This document shows, in pieces, positions 24,255-32,647 of a stretch of 64,000 nucleotides of DNA. Source of the stretch: Dictyobacter formicarum (lineage in GTDB: Bacteria > Chloroflexota > Ktedonobacteria > Ktedonobacterales > Ktedonobacteraceae); NCBI RefSeq assembly GCF_016587435.1, contig NZ_BNJJ01000002.1:496001-560000 (forward strand). Reading direction: 5' to 3'. The notes beneath the pieces are model-generated. The model was not told where the DNA came from. It saw only the letters and a program-made list of their open reading frames with translations, and searched no databases. Numbering within the stretch: the stretch's first letter is position 1; each line of letters begins with the position of its first letter. A program made the translations under genes and the position numbers.

Positions 24255-25187
24255 ATGATTGTCGTTCTAGCCGGTGGAGTCGGCGCCGCGCGCTTCTTAC
24301 AGGGCGTCGTTCAGATAGTGCCGCAAGAAGAAATTACGGTCATTACCAATACTGGTGATGATCGGGTCTTTTATGGGCTCAATGTCTCGCCAGATACAGA
24401 TATCGTGATGTATACGCTGGCCGGCATTGTAGACGAGAAAAATGGCTGGGGTATTCGCGATGATACCTTCCATACCATGAAACAGCTGACCAGCTATGGC
24501 CATGAAGACTGGTTCGCCCTGGGCGATCGGGACCTGGCTACGCATATTCATCGTACCGCCCGCCTGCGTGAGGGCAAGACATTGAGCGAGGTAGCTGATG
24601 AGCTACGTGAGCACTTTGGTTTAAAGCTCCGTATCTTGCCTATGAGCGACCAACCTGTTGCTACACATATTCAAACACCGGCCGGACTTTTTCACTTTGA
24701 GGAATACATGGTTCAACGTCGGTGTTCTGATGAAGTACAGGATGTTGTTTTTGTGGGGGCGAAAGACGCTAAACCAGCCCCCGGCGTGCTGGAAGCACTC
24801 AAAACAGCTGACGCCATATTGCTGGCACCCAGTAATCCAATCGTAAGCATTGGCAGTATTTTAGCTGTCCCTGGCGTTCATGATGTTTTGCATGAGACCA
24901 GTGGTATGGTTGTCGCGGTCAGCCCAATTGTTGGTGGTGCTCCCATCAAGGGTCCCGCAGATAAGCTGATGCGCGGCTTGCATATGGATGTATCCGCGGT
25001 TGGTGTAGCTCGCCACTATCGCGATTTCCTGGATGTCATGGTCATTGACAATCAAGATGCACACCTGGCCGAGGCCATTGAAGACCTTGGCATACCCACT
25101 TCTGTCACAAATACGATTATGAGTGACAGTCGGGCAAAGGCCGAACTCGCCCGCCATGTCCTGCGTGCAGCTGGACTGAATTATTAG
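24255..25187 (+). CDS. cofD: 2-phospho-L-lactate (or PEP) transferase
   Basis: CofD/FbiA joins the activated phospho-lactyl or enolpyruvyl group to the deazaflavin Fo. Diagnostic stretches are VVLAGGVGAARFLQG at the start, TNTGDDRVFYGLNVSPDTD, and LLAPSNPIVSIGSIL. At 310 residues it is full length. GAGGTAACGT precedes the ATG. It follows the nitroreductase by 8 bases and is separated from cofC by a 220-base, hairpin-rich gap. Confidence 0.95.
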   Translation: MIVVLAGGVGAARFLQGVVQIVPQEEITVITNTGDDRVFYGLNVSPDTDIVMYTLAGIVDEKNGWGIRDDTFHTMKQLTSYGHEDWFALGDRDLATHIHRTARLREGKTLSEVADELREHFGLKLRILPMSDQPVATHIQTPAGLFHFEEYMVQRRCSDEVQDVVFVGAKDAKPAPGVLEALKTADAILLAPSNPIVSIGSILAVPGVHDVLHETSGMVVAVSPIVGGAPIKGPADKLMRGLHMDVSAVGVARHYRDFLDVMVIDNQDAHLAEAIEDLGIPTSVTNTIMSDSRAKAELARHVLRAAGLNY

Positions 25188-25241
25188 TTTTCTACTGGTA
25201 TTAACGGCTCGTCTGACTCCGGTTACGATCGGTACTTTTAT

Positions 25242-25344
25242 GTATTGAGCTTTCGCTCCATGGAAGCTCAATACGTATTCCTGGGGTATGCGAAGCATAT
25301 GTCGCATACACTACAAAAAATAGCACGGGCGCGCATGCGCCCGT
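25242..25344. other. Three consecutive hairpins in the cofD-cofC gap
   Basis: Stem one: GTATTGAGCTT 25242-25252 with 25264-25274 (11 bp). Stem two: GTATGCGA 25286-25293 with 25302-25309 (8 bp). Stem three: ACGGGCGC 25325-25332 with 25337-25344 (8 bp). An A-run separates the second and third. They may terminate, attenuate or stabilise the mRNA between cofD and cofC. Confidence 0.6.
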
Positions 25345-25407
25345 CCGCAATAGCCCGAAAATGGCCAGTTGACTCGAAACCATTTGGTGAAGATACAGGA
25401 AAAGCTT

Positions 25408-26034
25408 GTGAAATATACAGCCCTTGTCCCGGTTAAATCGCTTGAAGCGGCAAAAAGCCGCCTCGCTGCCCACTTAACATCCGGACAGCGCGCCAGTCTT
25501 ATGCTGGATATGCTTCATCATGTCTTGCAAACATTGCAGGCAAGTCAGGTCTTCGATCGTATCTCGGTCGTTAGCGCTGATACCCGCGTGCTACAGCAGG
25601 CTCAGAATTGGGGTACGAAGGCCCTGGTAGAAACACAAGCTGGCCATAATCCTGCTCTGACCGCCGCCGCTACCTATGAGCTTTTGCAGGGCTCCGGTGC
25701 CCTGTTAACAATATCAGCCGACCTGCCTTTGTTGCAGGTGGCTGATATTCGTCAGATCGTCGAAAAATCCAAATACCATGATGTTGTCATTGCCACATCC
25801 CAGGATGGCTCTGGTACAAATGCTTTACTTACACATCCTCCACTGATACTGCCCTATAGATTTGGTGTCAATAGTCGCTATCATCACCAGCATGAAGCCA
25901 GGCAGCGCCAGCTCAGTTGCACGGTTCATCACAGCCTTGGTCTTTCTCTGGATATCGACACTATCGAAGATATATCCGCCGTCGAGCGCTACGATGTGTC
26001 TGCTATTGCCCCCTGCGGTCGCCTGGTGCCCTGA
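25408..26034 (+). CDS. cofC: 2-phospho-L-lactate (or PEP) guanylyltransferase
   Basis: CofC/FbiD makes the GDP-activated lactyl or enolpyruvyl precursor consumed by CofD. It has the nucleotidyltransferase pattern: LVPVKSLEAAKSRLA near the start, LTISADLPLL in the middle and SQDGSGTNALL for the guanine and substrate side. The GTG at 25408 is chosen as start, with AGGA seven bases upstream and the conserved KYTALVPVK directly following. It is 208 residues, normal. The cofGH/fbiC genes that make Fo are not in the window. Confidence 0.9.
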   Translation: MKYTALVPVKSLEAAKSRLAAHLTSGQRASLMLDMLHHVLQTLQASQVFDRISVVSADTRVLQQAQNWGTKALVETQAGHNPALTAAATYELLQGSGALLTISADLPLLQVADIRQIVEKSKYHDVVIATSQDGSGTNALLTHPPLILPYRFGVNSRYHHQHEARQRQLSCTVHHSLGLSLDIDTIEDISAVERYDVSAIAPCGRLVP

Positions 26035-26052
26035 CACAGATGCAACATCAAT

Positions 26053-26868
26053 TTAGTGAGGTCCCGCCATGCCAAATTCGGTACCACAAGGACCACCATC
26101 AGTATTTTCGGCTATGGTAACTTCTTCGCCATTCATGGTTAAAATGGGACGATACCAGAGTGACATGCGCTCGGAAGAGCGGCCGATGTAGTGGCAGATA
26201 AATGAGCGGCGATAGCGGTCACGGCTGGTGTTGGGCTGTGAGCCATGCACCAGGCTGCCATTAAAGAATAGTACATCCCCTGGCTCCATGTTTACCGGCA
26301 CAGCCTGCAAGCCAGCGGGAATAGGTACATAGTCTTTGGTAAAAGAGACAGCTTCATCAGCCTCTTCGGGACAACAGATACCCATATTCTGAGTGCCTGG
26401 CACTACTTCCAGGCCTCCATTCTCTCGATCTACCCGATCCAGAGCAATCCAGGCAGCAATACAGGTTCCTGGTTCAACGCGCAGGAAGAAGTTGTCCTGG
26501 TGGAGTGCCTGGCCTCTTCCGCCCGCCGGCTTAAAGTAGAGCATACTCTGCGCAGCCAGCGGCTCCTCCGCAAAAAGATCTTCCAGAATATTTCCCAATC
26601 GAGGATCCAGTAGATAACGCAAAGCCATATCGTTAAAGCGATGCGGATGCATAATGCGTGGATATTGCTTGAGTATATCTCCATTAGCCTGTTCTGCGGA
26701 AACGGGCTCGAAAAAGCCAGGAATAGGTCCCTGAGCATGCATTTGCATAAAATTGTTGATCAGAGCTTCGACTTCCGTGGGTGCCAGCAAACCTCGTATC
26801 ACCAGGTAGCCATCTTGCTGGAATGTCTGTAGTTGTTCAGTTGTTAATTGCTTCATCGTCGTTGACAT
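26053..26868 (-). CDS. Phytanoyl-CoA dioxygenase family protein
   Basis: This is a 271-residue Fe(II)/2-oxoglutarate-dependent oxygenase of the PhyH type. The iron triad is visible as HQDNFF (His and Asp) and the distal His in SLVHGSQPN; the Arg for 2-oxoglutarate probably lies in RDRYRRSF. Such enzymes hydroxylate small molecules or natural products. It is divergent from an AraC regulator (start 27016) with a 147-base gap, a common layout for a regulated catabolic or protective enzyme. Substrate unknown. Confidence 0.86.
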   Translation of the reverse strand: MSTTMKQLTTEQLQTFQQDGYLVIRGLLAPTEVEALINNFMQMHAQGPIPGFFEPVSAEQANGDILKQYPRIMHPHRFNDMALRYLLDPRLGNILEDLFAEEPLAAQSMLYFKPAGGRGQALHQDNFFLRVEPGTCIAAWIALDRVDRENGGLEVVPGTQNMGICCPEEADEAVSFTKDYVPIPAGLQAVPVNMEPGDVLFFNGSLVHGSQPNTSRDRYRRSFICHYIGRSSERMSLWYRPILTMNGEEVTIAENTDGGPCGTEFGMAGPH

Positions 26869-26978
26869 GCTTAACTATTCCTCTCTTCTTTCCATATTGG
26901 AACTGAAAAATCCTGCTCTACATTCATATTTGTTCGTTGTTTTGTCTTTACTGTACCTGAAGCAGACTGAAAAAAGAA

Positions 26979-27007
26979 TAGACAAGTCGGTCGGGAACAT
27001 GTACAAT
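26979..27007 (+). promoter_or_regulatory. Promoter of the AraC gene giving a leaderless mRNA
   Basis: TAGACA (26979-26984), a 17-base spacer and TACAAT (27002-27007) end only 8 bases before the ATG at 27016, where transcription itself should start. No Shine-Dalgarno sequence is present. Confidence 0.68.
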
Positions 27008-27015
27008 CCTGCTAT

Positions 27016-27906
27016 ATGACGATTGAAGAAACAACATCACCACCGCCCGCGATTTTCATTACAGGCTATTTTAAAGAGCATGAGGGTTATGCGGTTTACC
27101 GTCCGCATGGTTCAGGTAGCTGGTTAATTACCTATACGCTCGCTGGTCAGGGCCTCTATCGTCAACCAGGCGTACAGCTACAGGCTGTGCCGGGCTCACT
27201 GGTCTTGCTGCAGCCGGACGCCATCCATGATTATTCGGTTCCGGCTGACGGTTATTGGGAGTTTCTCTGGGCCCATTTTCAGCCTCGATTAAGCTGGCTT
27301 TCCTGGTGGCAGTTTCCTGAAAGAGGGCGTGGACTTTATTGCGTTTCCTTGCCATCCTCAGCGGTACGAGAACGACTGCGTAGCGCTTTTTTTAAGCTGC
27401 ATGCCGATGCGAGCACTCCTTCGGCCAATCTCTCATCTACTTTGCAGACAAGCAGTTCACCAACCACAACCGGACCCGGCGATATGCTACAGCGAGAATT
27501 GATGCTCAATGGGCTGGAAGAAATCTTATTGCTGGCTACCCGTGAATCGACGCAGCAAACCAGACAGACACTGGACTCGCGTGTCCAATCGCTGCTACAA
27601 ATGATGGCTGAAAATCTTAAAGCGCATTATGATATTGAAACGCTGGCCGCGATGGTAGCTCTTTCTCCCTCACGCCTCTCTCACCTTTTCAAACAGGAAA
27701 CAGGTAGTTCTCTGATCAATGTGTTGATCGCTCTGCGCCTGGACAAAGCAGCCCGCTTACTGGAGTTCACGAACCACACGATAGCTACTATTGCTGAAGA
27801 GGTGGGCTTTAGTAGTCCCTTTTATTTTAGTCGGCAGTTTCATCAACGCTTTGGTCAGAGTCCTAGCGAGTACAGGCGGGCTATCGAGCAGCATGTCAGA
27901 CAGTAG
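27016..27906 (+). CDS. AraC family transcriptional regulator
   Basis: This is a 296-residue regulator. Residues about 10-170 form a cupin-like ligand domain (LITYTLAGQGLYRQPG and AVPGSLVLLQPDAIHDY). Residues about 195-292 are the double helix-turn-helix: IETLAAMVALSPSRLSHLFK and TIATIAEEVGFSSPFYFSRQF, with the family's FGQSPSEYRR end. It is transcribed away from the PhyH oxygenase gene and is the obvious candidate to control it, perhaps with the oxygenase substrate as ligand. The predicted promoter implies leaderless translation. Confidence 0.92.
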   Translation: MTIEETTSPPPAIFITGYFKEHEGYAVYRPHGSGSWLITYTLAGQGLYRQPGVQLQAVPGSLVLLQPDAIHDYSVPADGYWEFLWAHFQPRLSWLSWWQFPERGRGLYCVSLPSSAVRERLRSAFFKLHADASTPSANLSSTLQTSSSPTTTGPGDMLQRELMLNGLEEILLLATRESTQQTRQTLDSRVQSLLQMMAENLKAHYDIETLAAMVALSPSRLSHLFKQETGSSLINVLIALRLDKAARLLEFTNHTIATIAEEVGFSSPFYFSRQFHQRFGQSPSEYRRAIEQHVRQ

Positions 27907-28441
27907 CCATAACCAGATCGGAGGGAAAGACGCTACGCGCAAAACATACATATCTTTATTTATTTTCATGTATGTTCTGCACAAAGCAAACAGGCTCAGA
28001 AACCAGACATGCATAAAATCATCTTCCACAAAGAGAAGCAAATCATACTAATGAGCATTAAATAGCATATTGCGATTCCCTATTTCGTCCTTTTTATTGC
28101 TTTCTACGTTCAAGGCATTCTCTTTTATGTCTAGTATGCACATCGATTTTTGGTGCGACAAATCCTCATAGCAAGGTCAACATTGTCTATTCAGGCAAGA
28201 AACTGAGCCATTTCCAGCGTAAATTGTGCACAATGCACAATTTCTGGCCAGTAAGTTTCGGATAAACTGACTGTAGTATACTCCTCTATAACCGTCATAT
28301 TATAAAGGCAGGCAAATACAATCTCGTGGGCACGAGGTTAATGAGCTTAATACTATGTATTAATACGGCACTACCGGGCAATGCATGCCATCATTTCCTG
28401 CAATGATGCGAGGATACCACGTTAAGAGGAGAAAAAGACAG
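27907..28441. other. Long gap upstream of glnA
   Basis: This 535-base gap contains no convincing gene. A 9-bp dyad AACATACAT / ATGTATGTT (27943-27951 with 27968-27976) lies just after the AraC gene. The main feature is a perfect inverted repeat at 28221-28243, listed separately. Confidence 0.6.
28221..28243. promoter_or_regulatory. Perfect operator-like inverted repeat upstream of glnA
   Basis: AAATTGTGCA-CAA-TGCACAATTT has two 10-base arms and a 3-base centre. It lies about 200 bases before the glnA start. It does not match the TnrA/GlnR consensus TGTNAN7TNACA, so the regulator is unknown. Confidence 0.65.
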
Positions 28442-29875
28442 ATGACCCCAGAGGAAGTCTTAAAGTTAGCGAAAGAAAACGGAGTCAGGATTGTAGACTT
28501 CAAATTTTCGGATCTACCAGGTACCTGGCAGCATTTCAGTGTGCCCGTGCATGTATTATCAGAAGACCTATTTTCAGAAGGCTTGCCATTTGATGGTTCC
28601 AGCGTTCGCGGCTTCCAGACCATCAATGAGAGTGATATGCTGGTGATCCCCGATGCCAATACGGCGTTTCTGGATCCATTCACCAATGTCCCCACTCTGA
28701 GCCTCACCTGTGATATCGCCCATCCAGGTCCATCCGGTAGCCAGAAGCCATATAGCCGCGACCCCCGTTATATTGCCCGTAAGGCTGAAGAATACCTGCG
28801 AAGCTCAGGCATCGCCGATACCGCCTTTTTCGGTCCTGAGGCGGAGTTCTACATTTTTGATAATGTCCGTTACGCCTCTAATGACAATATTCAGTACGCA
28901 GAAGTCGATTCGGACGAGGCCCACTGGAATAGTAAAGGCCGTGAAGATGCCCGTAACCTTGGCCATTTAATGAATGTTAAGGGCGGCTATTTCCCGGTCG
29001 CTCCTAGCGATACCTATCAGGATCTTCGTTCAGAGATGGTACTGAACCTGGAAGCCCTGGGTATCACAGTCGAAGCCCATCACCACGAAGTTGGTGCCGC
29101 TGGACAATGTGAGATTGACTATAAGTTTGGTACACTGCTCGATACCGCGGATAAACTTTTGCTCTTCAAATATGTGATCAAGAATACAGCCCGCAAATAC
29201 GGAAAATCGGTCACATTTATGCCTAAGCCAATCTATGGTGACAACGGCTCCGGTATGCATACCCATCAGAGCCTGTGGAAAAATGGCATGCCCCTCTTCT
29301 ATGAAGAGGGCGGTTATGCCAATCTGTCACAATTGGCTCGGTACTACATCGGTGGCGTCTTGACCCACGCTCCTTCAATCCTGGCTATTGCCGCTTCTTC
29401 AACCAACAGCTACAAACGTCTGGTTCCAGGTTTCGAAGCGCCAGTTAACCTGGTCTTCTCACAGGGTAACCGTAGCGCGGCCATTCGTATTCCACGGACC
29501 GAGAGCCCCAAAGCTACCCGCGTGGAGTTCCGTCCTCCCGATCCAACGGCTAATCCATACCTGCTCTTCTCAGCCTTACTCATGGCTGGTCTGGATGGTA
29601 TCCGCAACGAGATCGATCCCAGCCAGTATGGCTATGGTCCCGTTGATAAAGACCTGTACAGCATGAGCAAAGAAGAATTGAGCGAGATTAGCTCTGTACC
29701 AGGATCTCTGGATGAGTCCCTTAAAGCACTCGAGAATGACCATGCCTTCTTACTTGAAGGTGGTGTCTTTACCCCTGACGTCCTGGAAAAATACGTTGAT
29801 CTCAAACGCGAGCAAGCCGATCAGGTCCGCTTGCGCCCTGCTCCAATCGAATTCTCAATGTACTACGACGCCTGA
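28442..29875 (+). CDS. glnA: Glutamine synthetase type I
   Basis: GlnA condenses ammonia and glutamate using ATP in the cytoplasm, as a dodecamer. The sequence has the beta-Grasp start KENGVRIVDFKFSDLPGTWQ, FDGSSVRGF, the metal-site FGPEAEFYIF, KPIYGDNGSGMH, and NRSAAIRIP. The loop KDLYSMSKEEL carries a Tyr near residue 406 at the place that is adenylylated in GSI-beta enzymes. It is 477 residues. The start at 28442 has AAGAGGAG upstream; the earlier in-frame ATG at 28385 does not. Confidence 0.97.
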   Translation: MTPEEVLKLAKENGVRIVDFKFSDLPGTWQHFSVPVHVLSEDLFSEGLPFDGSSVRGFQTINESDMLVIPDANTAFLDPFTNVPTLSLTCDIAHPGPSGSQKPYSRDPRYIARKAEEYLRSSGIADTAFFGPEAEFYIFDNVRYASNDNIQYAEVDSDEAHWNSKGREDARNLGHLMNVKGGYFPVAPSDTYQDLRSEMVLNLEALGITVEAHHHEVGAAGQCEIDYKFGTLLDTADKLLLFKYVIKNTARKYGKSVTFMPKPIYGDNGSGMHTHQSLWKNGMPLFYEEGGYANLSQLARYYIGGVLTHAPSILAIAASSTNSYKRLVPGFEAPVNLVFSQGNRSAAIRIPRTESPKATRVEFRPPDPTANPYLLFSALLMAGLDGIRNEIDPSQYGYGPVDKDLYSMSKEELSEISSVPGSLDESLKALENDHAFLLEGGVFTPDVLEKYVDLKREQADQVRLRPAPIEFSMYYDA

Positions 29876-29894
29876 TTTATATGTACAACAAAAA

Positions 29895-29931
29895 AGGTCC
29901 CGGCTACCTGATGTGGCCTGGGATCTTTTTT
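29895..29931 (+). terminator. Terminator after glnA
   Basis: AGGTCCC (29895-29901) pairs with GGGATCT (29920-29926, one G-U) inside flanking A and T runs, ending in TTTTTT. The 300 bases from here to moaA hold no gene that I can support. Confidence 0.82.
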
Positions 29932-30239
29932 GTCCTAAAATAACCAGTAATATGGCATTGCACAAAAAAATAGTGAAATAAATATCGCAGTATTTCTGGC
30001 TAATCTACTCTTTTTCCTCTTATACTTTGTGCTGATAGAATTAATAAGAAGTGCAAAAATATTACCTGCTTTGACAACTACGATTCATTCTTGTACAGAT
30101 TAGTAATGTAACCAGTGGATTCCTTAATAGTTTGTGCACTGCCGCGTCATAAAAATAGGTACCCAACATGCGTCGACGAACGTGCTATAGTATAACATAA
30201 CAGCGCATTCGTTAGACTTACATATAGAGGGACACAGAT

Positions 30240-31235
30240 ATGGAACTACTTGTAGATAGCTATGGACGACGCATTAAAAGTATGCGTATCTCGATTACCG
30301 ATAAGTGCAATTTTCGTTGCACCTATTGTATGCCTGCGGAGGGATTACCCTGGCTTAAGAAAGATGAGATTCTTTCATATGAAGAGATTGTGCGCATCGC
30401 TCGCGTTGCGGTAAAAATGGGTATTGAGCAAATTCGTTTGACCGGAGGAGAACCTCTGGTGAGGCGCGATGTGCCAGATCTGGTACGCCAGCTGGGGCAA
30501 ATTGAGGGCTTGCGCAGCTTGAGCCTGACTACCAATGGTATCCTGCTGAAACAGCAGGCTAAAGCACTGGCAGAGGCAGGTCTGACACGCATTAATGTCA
30601 GTCTGGACTCCCTGCTGCGTGAGAAGTTCGCGCGCCTGACTCGTCGTGATCAGTTGGAGAAAGTTCTGGAGGGTCTGGCCGAACTAGAAAACTACCCTTC
30701 TATCCACCCCATTAAGATTAACGCGGTGGCAATGCGTGGCTATACCGAGGAGGAAGTTCTCTCGTTCGCTCGTCTGGCTCGTGCTAAAGCTTATGTCGTA
30801 CGTTGGATAGAATTCATGCCGTTAGATGCTGATCAAATCTGGCGCAAAGAAGATATCCTGACTGGAGCTGAAATCAAACAAATTATCGAATCAGAATATG
30901 GTCCTCTCCAGCAAATTACATCAGGAGATCCATCAGAAACCGCTCGCCGCTATACATTTAGTGATGGTATTGGCGAAGTCGGCTTCATTAATCCTGTGAG
31001 CGAACCTTTCTGCTCTACCTGTGATCGTATTAGAATTACAGCAGATGGGCAATTACGCACCTGCCTTTTCGGGACAGAAGAAACAGATCTCCGCGCCGTT
31101 ATACGCGCCCACACAGACGATGAGCTGCTCATTCAGACGATACGCCAGGCAGTACTAAATAAAGAGTTAAAACATTACATCGGGGATAAACGGTTCCGTA
31201 GAACCAACAGAACGATGTCAAGGATCGGTGGATAG
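30240..31235 (+). CDS. moaA: GTP 3',8-cyclase MoaA
   Basis: MoaA is the radical SAM enzyme that starts molybdenum cofactor synthesis from GTP. The N-terminal cluster motif is Cys23-x3-Cys27-x2-Cys30 (DKCNFRCTYCMP), followed by LTGGEPLVRRD. The second, substrate-side cluster is formed by CSTC and RTC near residues 255-275. The chain ends in the expected Gly-Gly. It is 331 residues. Other Moco genes (moaC, moaE, moeA) are not in the window. Confidence 0.95.
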   Translation: MELLVDSYGRRIKSMRISITDKCNFRCTYCMPAEGLPWLKKDEILSYEEIVRIARVAVKMGIEQIRLTGGEPLVRRDVPDLVRQLGQIEGLRSLSLTTNGILLKQQAKALAEAGLTRINVSLDSLLREKFARLTRRDQLEKVLEGLAELENYPSIHPIKINAVAMRGYTEEEVLSFARLARAKAYVVRWIEFMPLDADQIWRKEDILTGAEIKQIIESEYGPLQQITSGDPSETARRYTFSDGIGEVGFINPVSEPFCSTCDRIRITADGQLRTCLFGTEETDLRAVIRAHTDDELLIQTIRQAVLNKELKHYIGDKRFRRTNRTMSRIGG

Positions 31236-31480
31236 TTCAATCAAACGATTGATAGTACACCTACTTTACATATAAAGGTGATACTTTTTTGTAGTCACTG
31301 ACCCCGTTAATACAGTGTAAAGACTTGTAAAAAGAATGTTACAAAAAAACGGCAGGATCGTCATTATAGTTAAATAGACAAAATATATATTGTCTGACAT
31401 ATTATTTTGTCTTAATGTATTAACATCGTAGTAAATATTCATTCGGTCTGACTAGAATACCAGACCAGAAAGAGGAAATT

Positions 31481-31711
31481 GTGGCAAACGAGGAAGCGGA
31501 TCTGTTAACAGTTGGCGAGGTCGCAAAACAACTACGCGTTGATGACACTACCGTTCGCCGATGGATTAAAAGTGGTGTGCTTGAGGCGATCTCACTTCCC
31601 CATAGTGGCATACGTCAAGCATATCGCATTCGCCGTTCGACACTGGAAGCATTACTTTCAGCCCCATCCTCTCTACTTGAAGAGAGCAATGTTGGTGTAG
31701 AAACAGATTAG
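31481..31711 (+). CDS. Small excisionase/MerR-type helix-turn-helix protein
   Basis: This is a 76-residue DNA-binding protein. LLTVGEVAKQLRVDDTTVRRWIKSGVLEA is a winged helix-turn-helix of the excisionase/MerR (HTH_17) type, followed by the wing and AYRIRRSTLEALL. The GTG start has AGAGGAAATT upstream. No recombinase lies next to it, so a role as a host regulator is as likely as excision. The gene stands alone between moaA and a GNAT gene. Confidence 0.8.
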   Translation: MANEEADLLTVGEVAKQLRVDDTTVRRWIKSGVLEAISLPHSGIRQAYRIRRSTLEALLSAPSSLLEESNVGVETD

Positions 31712-31712
31712 T

Positions 31713-31737
31713 ATACTAGCTTCCGAACTGCTAGTAT
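31713..31737. terminator. Hairpin after the small HTH gene
   Basis: ATACTAGC (31713-31720) pairs with GCTAGTAT (31730-31737). A further ACTAGC downstream (about 31748-31753) could pair with GCTAGT instead, giving two alternative folds. There is no T-run. Confidence 0.45.
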
Positions 31738-31811
31738 GACTCCCCCACTAGCAGACGGAGGCTTTTCATGAGCATTTATTTAAGTTAACTCTTTAATCCT
31801 GTCATCTATTG

Positions 31812-32348
31812 CTACAATTTAATGCGGTATAGCTGCAAACCATCGATAATTAATTGATTCGCTACCTCTAGATCACATTTCGCAGCCAGGCGAGGAGCTG
31901 CATCATCTGTACATGGAAGTAAGGCTTCAAAATATACCGGGACGCCTTCGGCTTCAGCTTCAAATTCAAAATCTGAGGCCAGCAGGCGAGCCCGGTTTAG
32001 AGCACCTATCAGCAATGAGCGGCCAGCACCTCGACGCCGATGCTCAGGATGCACCGCCCCATGACAACGCAAGTGATAGCCATCGGTATCGCGCAGGCAT
32101 TCCAATATGGTATAACCTACAATCTCTCCTTCGATACCTTCCAACGTTCCTGCTTGCCCCCAGGTCAGCAATTCGTCGTCGTCGTCGGTCATCACAAAAG
32201 CATTCGCCAGGGCATCGCGTTCAGGATCTAAAAACCAGGCCGTAAATGCTTCCTCGCTCCTGGCTGGAACATGATCAGCAATGGCAGCCGCATGTTGAAT
32301 AGTAATTACTGCGGAAATATCTCCCAGACGAAAATAGCGAATACGCAT
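31812..32348 (-). CDS. GNAT family N-acetyltransferase
   Basis: This is a 178-residue acyl-CoA-dependent acetyltransferase. Strand IVGYTILECLR, the acetyl-CoA pyrophosphate loop VHPEHRRRGAGRSLL and the following helix are the GNAT core. The N-terminal part (MRIRYFRLGDISAVITIQHAA) is the usual first strand and helix. Acceptor substrate unknown. The 299 bases upstream of the gene are AT-rich and without a clear signal. Confidence 0.85.
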   Translation of the reverse strand: MRIRYFRLGDISAVITIQHAAAIADHVPARSEEAFTAWFLDPERDALANAFVMTDDDDELLTWGQAGTLEGIEGEIVGYTILECLRDTDGYHLRCHGAVHPEHRRRGAGRSLLIGALNRARLLASDFEFEAEAEGVPVYFEALLPCTDDAAPRLAAKCDLEVANQLIIDGLQLYRIKL

Positions 32349-32647
32349 ATCTATGTCTGTCTTTCTATACTAAAAATTACAGCTATGTATACTATACTAT
32401 GTCATTACCTGACTCGCATAGCACTGTTCGGCATCAATAAGCGTATAGCTGGAGGCGACATCACAGTTGTAAGTGAGTCGTAGCTTGTTTACACATATAA
32501 AAGCTTAATGCCTCATCATTATAAGGCTGCACAACAACATATACATAAGTTATACTATAAGCACATACATTATCTAAGGCCTGCGGCCATATATCAGTGT
32601 TTACCTACGTTTTCTGGTCGCATCTATACTAGAGGAGATCATCTATT

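Noticed and set aside
31481..31711. Small HTH gene as an excisionase of an integrated element
   Set aside because: No integrase, att repeat or tRNA lies near it, and the neighbours are ordinary metabolic genes; kept only as a DNA-binding protein.
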